A stretch of DNA of 64,000 nucleotides from Hippopus hippopus (taxonomy: Eukaryota; Mollusca; Bivalvia; Cardiida; Cardiidae): contig OX328108.1 in NCBI GenBank assembly GCA_946811185.2, forward strand, positions 3,185,501-3,249,500, read 5' to 3'. Of the stretch, positions 47,801 through 59,800 are shown piece by piece; within the stretch, counting starts at the first letter, position 1, and every line of letters begins with the position of its first letter. Below the pieces are notes generated by a model that saw only the letters and a list, made by a program, of their open reading frames with translations, did not search any database and was not told the origin of the DNA. A program made the position numbers and the translations under genes.

Positions 47801-50800
47801 GTAGAGTATAATTATCTCTTTTGGTATATGATCAAAATTTCTTTCACTGAGTGAAAAGCCAGGGCTATATTTTCAGGAGTGGCAAAGCCACAAGTGAAAG
47901 TATGGCCTATGCTTTTTAATGAAATAAAAGAAATTTTGATCAAACACTGAAACAAACAACAGTTGCACTATCCTATTATTTTCATGCTTTAACTTTTCTT
48001 TTCACATCTATTTTTTGCTCATCGTAAGAAATATGTGCGTTTTCAAGAGAAATAGATCTATTCAATCTAGTCAAAGGTGGACTAGCTGTAATAATTATGT
48101 ATTGACTGATTTTGACTACGTCATAACTTGATGTTCACCTACTAAAAATTCATTCATGTTCTATAAATATCCATGGTGTGTCAAAAATGAATTATACAAT
48201 TCATCAGTGAATTATAAGGATATAATTCACTTACAATTTCTGTCATATACTGAAAGCATAAAAAATACAAAATACAAAATACTCTGTTAGTCCTCTTTTT
48301 TTTTACTTTTTTTTTTTTATGTAGATCATAATGCCAAAACTATCTTTGCATGTGAATGAAAAACAACAGTTTTTGTTAAGATTTCCTGAAACATTGTGGG
48401 AAAAGGAGAAAATGCTGGTTACCAGCAGTTTTCTACCTTTTCAAAGACAAATTGCGTGATTTGAGCCACATTCAATTTTTTGTCTACAAGCCCTTTTAAT
48501 TTTGATAAAGTCTAAAATTTAGTTGCTTTGGTAAATATAGCATACTCGTTTTCTGTTATAGCAATGTGTCCACCTGGCTACGAAACATCTGAATGTGGGA
48601 AAACCTGTGTGAAATGTCATCCTGGGTACTTCAAATCCACCTGGCTGAACGACAAATGCACCGAGTGTCCAGCATCGTCAAACCCCGACACTGTGACCCT
48701 GGGGATGACAGCAGAGGAACAGTGTTATGGTATTGGTTCTTAATGTTTTACCATACAATTTCAAGTTTTAATGACCTTAACCTTTTACCACACTATCTCG
48801 AGTTTTAACTAACTTAGAAGAGAGGGCTTTTGAAAACATTTTGGCAATCAGCATTTCTCCTTTTCTCACAATTTTTTCTGCCAGTTAAAAGGCAAATTTG
48901 AGCCATGTTTATTTTGTCTTCTTCAAATTCATTTTCAAATCCATTTGCAAATTCAATATTTTAATTTAGACCAGTCTAAAATTTTGTCATTTAAGAAAAG
49001 CTCTGTTTTTATGAATTGTGAATTAACATTACAGTGTAACATTGTATTAACTTTCCTGGTGCTTGTAATTGATTGGAACAGGTGTATGAAAATGTCAATA
49101 ATTTCTTGCATGGCAAGAAGTAAATACAAGCACCAGGAAAGTTAATACAACAGAATATTTTCTTTTGTTATATACCTAAAACTTTAAACTAAAAAATTTT
49201 GCAATTATTGACATTTTATTCGAAAACAATAAACAAAATGAAACAAATAATGGTGTAGTAGCCAGTAACTTTGTATTATGAATGGTATGATGAATTTTAT
49301 ATCGTAAAATTTAGACCAATCAAATTGCAAATCAATACATGAGTATTCTGCTTGTTAGTTATGTCATCATACCATATTTGGAACCATATTTCTCATAGTG
49401 TAGATAGAGATTTTTTTTCTGTTATGTATGCTATTTTATCTGTGTGCAACGGCATGTATTTCATCCAGAAACTTTTCAGGTATATAATAAACATATTATA
49501 CTTATTTCATGCTTTTTTGGTAGTTTATCGAGAAATAATGGTTGAATATGGTTTGATATTTCATGGTAACGACCAGTGAAAAATACTGATTTCACATTTT
49601 CTAACTCTTCAATTGAAGGCGAAAACAGTTGTTCCCATGCACTAGTTACCAAGGAGAACAGTGCATGCCATTCAATAAGACAGAAATATGACGTAATTCA
49701 TGTGCATTTACCCTACATTTCTGGCACTTTACTTAATAGTGTAATGCGTTGCTATGTGGAGGGGGAATTACCGAAAACAACTATACTGGATTTTGATGAA
49801 AATCCCAACAAAAAAGGGGTAAGAGGCATGAAATAAATAGAGTATTTGTTTTTTTCCTGTGAAAGATTGAAATTTATTTCATCTTGTGAACATCATCAGT
49901 AATATTTTCCTGAGTGGCTGCCACTCTCGAAAATATTACCAATGATGTACATTCAATGAAATAAATTTCTGTCTGTCACCAAAATAAACAAATATCCTCT
50001 TTATATTTTTCTTTATAGAATCAGATGACTGGATAGACAGTTCTCCCTCTCCAAAACCAACAGGTAAATTTTCGGCATAATTTTCATCATTAAACCATTT
50101 TCCACACAGTCCCAAATTTAAGTTACACACTTGCAAAAATTTTCAATTTAGTCATTTCTAGTGTTGTTATTTGGCAAGAGGAGAATGTTTAACACATGTT
50201 TAAACGACCCGGTGGAAGAAAGCTTTTGAAAACACTGTGGGAAAAGGAGAAAATGCTGGTTACCAGTATTTTCTCCATTTCCCTAATTGTTTTCTACCCT
50301 TTAAATCACAAATTGCACCGTTTGAGCCACATTTAATTTGCCGTTTGCAAATACTTTTAATTTGGACAAATGTGAAGGTTTGTTTTTTGGTAATGAGTGA
50401 ACTCTTTACCCCAAGAAATGACTTTACAATAGACTCCTACAAAAACCATATGTAATTATTTTCAAAATGTCTTTTTTCCATAATGTTTTTGTTTTTGTTT
50501 CTTTTGTCAATAGTTTTTCCTAAGTCAATGAGTTTGCATTTTCAATAGTATTTATATGATACTTTTTTTCATTTCCTCTTTCAAGAAAGACACAATTTAA
50601 TCACATATGTAACAGTTCTTACAAATAGCCTCCTAGGGCGGGGATTCAACCCAGGACCTCTGCATCCCAAGGTGAACGCTCTACTACGTCGCTACAAAAG
50701 CTAGCTCTATAGCAAGGCAGTATAAATGTCCCCTTATACAAACACAAGCTATACATTTATATCTATCTGCGGGATAGACCAGTATACTACATACTCCCCC

Positions 50801-53800
50801 GCCATATGAAGATTCAACCACAAATCCTTCAAGTACTGCTACTCTAATTCTCACATAAATAGGTTTTTTATGTTGGGCGCCAATGTAACAGCTCTGACCA
50901 TTAACCTCCCGTGGCAAGTATTGAATCTTGGACCTCAAGGTCCCAAGGTGAACGCTCTGCCATGTTGCTTCAAAAGCTAGCTCTGTAGCAAGGCAGTATA
51001 AGTATCCCCTTATACAAACACAAGCTATTCATTTATATCTATCTTCGGGGTAGACCAGTATACTACACATAGACAGTTTGCTTTGCTAATTTGCAAATTT
51101 TTGGTAGATAAACAACTGATATTAGTCTTGCTTTGAAAATGTGGTGTAATGCATCTGCAAAAAGGATCAACATATGTCAAGAGAAAAAAGAAATCCAAGG
51201 ACCAGTCACCATCATGATTCTGTTGTTACACAAAATGTATTTTATGGATCAATGATTATGTGATACCTTGTTTGGTGTGATAAATCATTAGGAAATGTTA
51301 ACCCATCTTTCCCAGAGCACTACCCATAATTATATAAGGGTTGTGCTTTGGCAAAAGGGGGCTTACTGCGTCTCTGTGATGTATACCACACAAGTCATCA
51401 CATAATAATGGATCCATAAAGTTGATTTTTTTTTTCTAACAACTGACTGAATCATGAGGTAAACTGATCCTTGGACATGCTGGAAATTGACTAATAGCAA
51501 AAGTTTTTGGCCCAGGTCAGCCTACGCGGACTGCGCAGGCTGACCTGGGTCAATATTTTTTGCAGATGCATTAAGCCCCCTTTTCACAGAGCATGGCTCA
51601 TAACTATATATTTCTGTTTTATAATTACATAACCTATTTCTTACAGGGAGACCTCAAGCAACACAGTCCACAGTGATGCCAAGTTGTAAGTTTTTATTGC
51701 AAGCTCAGCTTTTTAACCCTTTACTACAGAATGCTGACTTTTAACGACCCTGAGAAAAAAGCCTTTTAAAAGCATTGTGGTAAAAAGGAGAAAATGCTGG
51801 TAACCAGCATTTTCTCCTTTTCCCACAATGTTTCTACCCAATCAAAGAAAAATTGCACCATTTGAGCCATACTGGAACTGTGGTCTGCAAATGCTTTCAA
51901 TTTGGACAAGGCTAAAATTTTGTAGTCTGATCTTGGATCTACAGTCACATATTTTAGCTCGGCTGTTTTTGACAAAAATGTTGAGTGCTGTCACAGTTCT
52001 TTAGAACATGAAAGTTCGCAACAAATGCATAGCTCAAATACAAACTGCACCTTGTGGGATTCGAACCCCTGCAGAAAACATCCCCCTTTATTAGCTCTAC
52101 TGGCTGAAAGCCAGGGGAGCTTATGTCATGGTATGGTTTCTGTCGTCCGTCCGTCCGTCCGTCTGTCTGTCTGTCTGTCCGTTAGTCTTTTTCTTGTTTA
52201 CGCGATAAAGTCTGCATTTGTTGTCAGATTTTCACGAAACTTGCACAGTTTGTTTATCTTATCAATAGCTTGAACCACATAGATTTTGAAAAAAATCCAA
52301 CAAACAGTTTGGGAAAAGTAGCCATTTGAAGTTGAAAATTGCAATTTCTTGTTAACGCGATAAAGTCTGCATTTGTGGTCAGATTTTCATGAAACTTGCA
52401 CAGTTTGTTTATCTCATCAATAGCTTGAACCCTATTGATTTTGAAAAAAATCCAACCGACAGTATGGGAAAAGTAGCCATTTGAAGTTGAAAATTGCAAC
52501 TTCTTGTTTACACGATAAAGTCTGCATTTGTGGTCAGATTTTCATGAAACTTGCACAGTTTGTTTATCTCATCAATAGCTTGAACCCTATTGATTTTGAA
52601 AAAAATCCAACCGACAGTATGGGAAAAGTAGCCATTTGAAGTTGAAAATTGCAATTTCTTTTTTACGCGGTAAAGTCTGCATTTGTGGTCAGATTTCCAT
52701 GAAACTTGCACAGTTTGTTAATCTTATCAATAGCTTGAACCCTATTGATTTTGAAAAAGATCCAACAAACAGTATGGGAAAAGTAGCTATGTCATGTTAA
52801 ACATTTCCAATTATTGTTTACATGATAAAGTCTCCATTTATTATCAGATTTTCGTGAAACTTGCACAGTTTGTTTATCTCATCAATAGCTTGAACCCTAT
52901 TGATTTTGAAAAGAATCCAACAAACAGTATGGGAAAAGTAGCCATTTAAAATTGAAAATTTCCATTTCTTGTTTAGGCAATGAAGTCCACAGTCTTGATC
53001 CAATTCTTTTGAAACTTTCAAAGATTGTTTGGTTCATCAAAGGATTGAACTCTAGTGCAAGTGAAGAAAACCTAGTAATCTGTTCAGGAAAAGCAGCCAT
53101 TTGATAACTTAGTATTGTTTACTCAACAAAATCCACATTTTTTGTCACATTTCTTTGAAATTTGCTGGGATTGTAAGGTACAAGGTGTACTGAAACCCTA
53201 TCAAATTTGGAATTTCACTGTTCAATTCACCATGCCTTGGCTTACACTGTCTTAGTGGGTTCATGCCCAGTTGTAAGAACACCCACCTTTTTTTTTTTGT
53301 CTTTTTTCTTTTCGCATCATTATTCATATTGTATGCTAGCAAAAAAGCAAAATCACTGCTAGTAGAGCGATTTCAGGCCCTCAAGGGCCTCTAGTTGAGG
53401 TTTGAAAGACCAACACCTTAACCACTGAGCTAAAGAGAATTCTGCCTCACGCAGTTGTTAGGTATTTTATACAGGAAGAAGCTATGCAGTAAGGAAGGAC
53501 TGATCTCCTGTAACACATCCCCTCTTAAATGTCATCATTTTGATGACAGAAAGTCTTATTAGGCAGGAAGTCTATTATTTAGACAACAAATGACTCAATG
53601 GCAAATCCCTGACTAGCCCCCATCTTACGAACATGAAATTTGGCAACAAATGCATAACTCAAATATAAACCACACCTGGAAGGATTCAAACCCTTGAGGG
53701 AGATATCCTTGTTAATTGTGGTTTAAAAGACTAACACCTTAACCGCTGAGCTAAAGAGAATTCTGCCTAACACAGTTGTTAGGTATTTTATACAGGTAGC

Positions 53801-56800
53801 TATGAAGTAAGGAAGGACTGATCTCCCGTGTACATTTTACCTTGGTTCTTTTCACTCATGTGGTTAAATATTTCTCTTTATTTTTTGTATTTCAGCTGGA
53901 AGTTGCCCAGGTAAGTTTAAAAAAAGATACAGTCATGGTTTTATTCTTTTGTGGCAAATTCAAATTTATTGATGTAACCTTGTAAAGTTTCAAAAATTAT
54001 GATTTTTTTACTCTTGTACAATATTGTAGTGGTAATACAATTTACAGGGATCTTAATGCTTAGGCTGCTAAACGCAACCCAGTGACCTTTCGTGGACGGT
54101 GTAGATCAAGATCAGAATGCACAAAAAATGTAGTCTCTTACTTGATTCATACTGTCTGCCTTGCTGAAACATTCTGGAAAAATACAACATTGAAAACTGC
54201 CATTAATTGGGTCTCATTCCTAAAATGGCTGTATGATCTATTCAGTGATCTAGAAGTAAAATTATTCATATTTTGCAGGGACATTTTTTTCAACCTTATT
54301 CACACAATACCAAGCTTTGACACCCTGAAGAAGAGGCCTTTTGAAAGTAGTGTGGGAAAAGAAGAAAATGATGATTACCAGCATTTTCTCCTTTTCCAGC
54401 AATGTTTTCTGTCCCTTCAAAGACAAATGTCAACATTTGAGCCACAATGAATTTGTCGACTGCAAATGCTTTTGATTTGGATAAGTCTGAAATTTTCTCT
54501 TCTGATAAAGGATTACTTTTTTTACTGCAAATCAGTAATAAGACCTGCTTTTTATTCACCAACCATTCTTAAGAATATTCTTTGCGTAATTCTCAAGAAT
54601 TTTCTAGATTTGAAAGTAACACAAGTTTTGATTGGCTAAACCAAAAGATTTAGCCAATCAGAAGTTATGTTACTTTTAAATTTAGAAAATTTTTCAGGTG
54701 AAAGACTAAGAGTATTCCTGAGAATGATTTAAAAGTAATCCAACTTCTGGTTGGCAAAACCAAAAGGTTTAGCCAATCAGAAGTTGTGTTACTTTCAAAC
54801 CTGAAAAATATTCTTAATAGGAAAGACTAAGAATATTCCTAGGAATGATTGGTGAATACGGACCCACAGCTTGCTTTCTAATTTTCTGTCTCTGTTTGGT
54901 TCAGCTACCTGCCTAGAGGAAGACTACAATGCACAGACACATATTCCTCGTGTTGGTTCTGGATGTCAAGAATTCTGTCACTGCGAAAACGACCTCAAGA
55001 ATGGAACATTCACATACACACGAAAAGAGTGTCCTGCTGGTACATTGTGGGTTGTTGGCACGTACACATGTCTCCATGCAGATATTTATCACAGATATTG
55101 CACAGGTATCTGGTCACAGTCTCACGAAAAAACTTAAAGTTTCTTATTTTGCTTTAATCCACTAACAGACTCATTTTATGACTTAAGTTGAGTAACTTAT
55201 CTGAGATGCATTTCACTAACATCATCCAACTTTAGTGTAGTTCTTAAATAAATGGTTTACACAAGGTTTCAGACTCAACTCTGCAAAATGAGCAGACTTA
55301 ACCTCATTATTTTGCTGAGTTGAGTCTGAAACATGGTTTCAACTGGGGATTTGAGAATGTTATTAAATGCTGTTAATACTGGTGAAATGTAAATGTACTC
55401 AAAGTAATCGGAAACTGAGTCTAGTAGCTGACTTGAGCAAAATAAGAGACTTTTGTGAAACCAAGCTTTGTCTTTTCTAATGATAGATTGATCTGTGCTG
55501 CTCACCCCAACCCTGCCAAAATGCTGGTTGCATATCCATTCTCAAATGACAAATTTTTTATTCCTCTAAATTGAAAGCAAATGCAAATGACAAATTTGGA
55601 AATTAATATAAATGAACTGAGCTTTTCTGATCAGTAGAAAAATTTGTGGGAAAAGGAGACGTTGCTTGTTACAAGCAATTTCTCCTTTTCCCACAATGTT
55701 TTTTAAAAGCTTTCTTCCTCATGGTTGTTAAAACATGGGATTGTTTGGTAAAGGGTTATTTTGATTGAATACATCATGTCTGCCTGCTTGCATATCTGTC
55801 TGTTACAAATTTTAACTCATTCCATGCCATTGACAACACCAGAAGCTTTTGTGGCCAGTGTAGATAAAAATCAGACTGCACAGAATGTGCTGTCTGATCT
55901 CTGATCAACACTGTCCACTGCTATATTCTAAACTATGACCAAACTGTCTCTTAATCTTGCAGAGGAAATGTAGTTTTAGCCTTTTAAAAAATGCAATTTA
56001 TTTATTCAGTAGTAAAAAGGTTAAAAATAAAAATGCAATGAATGTTTCAGTTCTTATTGGTCGTACCAAGGATGATTGGAATCCTGAATTCCTATTGTCT
56101 GAAGATGAAATGATTTCCTTTCTTACAGAAACCTATTTACATTGAACAATGTAGAAGTGATTTTATCACATAAAACCTCCTCCGGCAGTGTATTAAACCA
56201 ATGACTTATTTTTGATAATACACTAGTGCATTATCGTTTTTTGGGTTCCGGTTCTGATCAAATTTTTAGTCATGAATGCTCAATGCCCGAGAAGCCAACC
56301 GCAACACATGCCGGAATTTGTACTTTTATGCCATTTTGCAGAAAAATGATGTCATTGTTGCTTAGGTGTATACGCGCGAACAGTTTATGATTTTCATGTT
56401 AAATGAAAAACAAGAAACGCAGCGAAAGTTTGTTGAAACCAACAAAATTTCTGAAAAAGGTGAACAAACCGTCTGTAGAAACTGTTTTATTGTACTTTAG
56501 GTGTAAATGTCAAAGAGCTATCTACTTGTGTATGTACATATTTTAAACCAAACTACAACTGTAAACATGGACCCATTCATGGAGTATATAGGCTAGAAGT
56601 GATTACACAGGATATATATTTTTGTCTGTCATTCGTATTATGTGATAAACAGAATTTCAAATTCATGTCTATGTATTATCATTTTTATCAAACTCATCCA
56701 CTAAAATGTATTTGATGCTCGCCAAGGCTCACGTCATACAATTTTAGTCAACTTGTTTGATAAAAATGATAATACATAAACACTCATGTAAGATCCTCTA

Positions 56801-59800
56801 TTCAGTTTATGTCTCGGGTGGATCCTTGGCCCTGTCATAATTTTTAAGTTTGCTAGTCAAATTGTACAAAAGGGCCAACAGTATGAAGAGAGTGAACTTT
56901 CAAACAAGCTGTTTTTTTCTTAACAACATACTCTCTTAACTCATTACCAAACAAACAAAACTTTAGTCTGGTATGAATTGAAATTATTTGCAGATGACAA
57001 CTCAAACATGGCTCAAAAACTAAAATTTGCATTTTGAAGGGTGAAAAACATTCTTGTAGAAGAAGAAAATGCTGGTTATCAGCATTTTCTCCTTTTCCAA
57101 CAAGGTTTTCCAAAGTCTTTTTAGTTTTCCCACAATGTTTTCTACCCTGTCAAAGATCATCAGATCATTTGTAACACTTTCAGACTTACTGTGTGCAGAT
57201 GTTTCTAATTTGGAATGGTCTAGAATTTGTTACTTTTCTACTTTTACCACCATGTTTTCAAAAGGCCTCTACATCATTAAAACATGGGATTGTGTGGTAA
57301 AGGGGCTATGGGTTTGTGATGTTTGTTCATGAAACCCCAGACTTTACCATAGCAATATTGACACAAACACAACCAGTTTCAGGTACATTGGCTGCCTGAC
57401 CAGAAACCATTTTATTCAGAACAACAGCAATATCTATGAGGGTTGTCCCAAAACTCCATGACAAATTTCATAAACGAGCCATTTTTAGCGTCAGAACATT
57501 CATTTTCACACATTTCATCCACGAAGATGTTATTTCAGTTTATATTAAGTCTCCAGTGAAATATTAGCTTTATTTTTACTTTAAATTCACAAAATTGATA
57601 AGGAGGTGTCATTTGCCGGCGCACGCCATTTTCTCCATATACATTTTTTGTATGAATTCCAATCCTGTATGAATATTTTCGATATTTGATATCATTTCTG
57701 CTTCATATTACATAGACGTTTTCTTCTGAAACTTTGATGTCATCACAGAAAATTTGAATGTGATCGAGTGAATAACAGACGGTATACAAACAAACGAAAA
57801 AGATCAGCAGAAAATAGGAAATTTTAAATGACGACGTCAGAAGATTGCGAGGCGCAGCGAACAGTTATAAAATTTTGTGCCGATCTTGGAATTACACGCG
57901 ACTAGACTATAGAACAAATTTGGCGTACTGAAAAGTTTAAAAACATTACTTGAGCACTTGCTTACAAGTGCCATAGCAGTAAAACAGACTTAAGGGCAGG
58001 TGAAAGCTAGAAAGAGGAGAAAGCATGAAATGGTGGGCTGATTTCTTTAGATGAAGAGTCGTGTGATTTGGTGAAGAGATGCATTTTTGCAGATCAAAAA
58101 CTAACAGTCAGAAAGGTACCGTCGTCAACCGCCATTTCAAGGTCTTCTTTCCACAGAATATTTAAGGACAAACTGAACATGTCACAAGTCTGCGAGAGCT
58201 GGGCTCCACGTCCGATATCTGACGATAACAAACAGAAGAAGGTTCACACGTTCCTAGAATTTCTTGCTCGAGTTGAAGCAGACGACGCTCTGTTTGGATC
58301 CTCTTTTTATAGCAGATGAGAGGTGGTTAAACTACTTAGAACCCGGAGGAAAGCGACAGTCCAGTATATGGAAGACACCTCGGACCCCTCCATCCAAGAA
58401 GGCAAAAATATCTACTCGGATTTACAACTTTGCCACTTTTACACAGCTTAAGGAGAATTTACGAAGTCGCGAATTCGATTCCAGCAACGAGCTGATGTCT
58501 GCTATATTTGCTTTTAACAGAGTTCTGACAGAAATTTAAGACAGTTTTTGAGCAGCCGTGGATTAAATGACATGGCAAATGCGTTGAATTTCACGGAGAA
58601 TACCTTGACAAAGGCTCTTAAACTTAACATTGACATCGTTAATTAACGCTTGACGTGCGCCACATTATGGGTACTTGTTGTGGTATTTATGCTATAATTT
58701 CCTTATTTGAAAAGATTTTTGTGTGATTTTCTATATACGTGTTTGGTATATATGTATTGAAAACATATCGAAAAATTGCATTTGTAGCGTTTCATTTTCT
58801 TTTGCTATTGAAATTGTCACGGAATTTTGGGACAACCCTCGTACATCAAAGTAATACAGGTGCTCCAACAAGATCTTAATCACAGTACCTCAAGTACCCA
58901 AATACCACAGAGTTAGCTTTGTGAAATTATTCTAATTACCTGTATTCTGTTTTCACAGCTGAAGGTCTCGTTGACAATCCAACGCTTGGTTCAGGTCAGT
59001 TAAATTCTTATTTACCGTCTATCTATCTTCTTGTTTCTGTTATAATTTTCTTCAGTGTTGTCATTTTCCAATTTTGTCAAATTCTATTTACTTTCTATCA
59101 ATCTTCCCTTTCCTCTTGTATTTTCTTTAATTTTGTCATTTTCTAGTTTAAAAAAAAAGTATAATTCAAAGTTTTTAAGTTATTTTATAATGTTTTGGTC
59201 TATGATATTGTTTTTTCACAATCTTATGTTATAAGGCTGCTTTGCCGTTTTACAGTAGATAATACACAGAAGTAAGGAACTGTGGATAAGTTCTTTTTCT
59301 TTTTTCTTTCCTGAATTTTTTTCCATGACATATACATATGAATTACTAAGATGTTTTTTTCCACTTCATTAAATTGGAAACATTGTGAGAAAAGGAGAAA
59401 TTCTTGCGGCCAGCATTTCCTCCTTTTTCCAAAATGTTTAGTACACTATCAAAGAGAATTTCCTATCACATACATGTATACTCTTTCTTAGACCAATCCC
59501 ATCATTTCAGCAACATTTAATAGGTTGTCTGCAAATACTTTGACTTAGGACAAGTCTAAAATGAAGTCATCTGTTAAAGAGCTGATTCAGGGTTTTCTTT
59601 GTTTTGTTGCTTTTTACTGTATTTTGGCAGTTTATTTAACTACCTATTTTTATTTTTCTCAGGTGATCAAGATAGTGAATGCAAAGGTGGGGATTCCTTA
59701 TTTTTTACATGAAAGTTTTTTAATATGGATCCGTATTCACCATCCATTCTAAAGAACATTCTCAGTCTTATTCTCCAGAATTTTCTGAATTTGAAAGTAA

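Noticed and set aside
50606..51068. LTR pair of a retrotransposon
   Set aside because: The two direct copies are adjacent with no internal coding sequence, and tRNA-like boxes favour a duplicated SINE.
52254..53021. Repeated 67-codon minus-strand ORFs resembling a protein repeat family
   Set aside because: They restate the 155 bp tandem unit, whose length is not a multiple of three, so no single frame runs through the array.
55957..56145. ORF ending LIGRTKDDWNPEFLLSEDEM, possibly an esterase-like fragment or an extra exon of the long gene
   Set aside because: An acceptor-like 'aatgtttcag' precedes it and phase 1 fits, but it ends in a stop without a donor and the esterase likeness is only a few residues.
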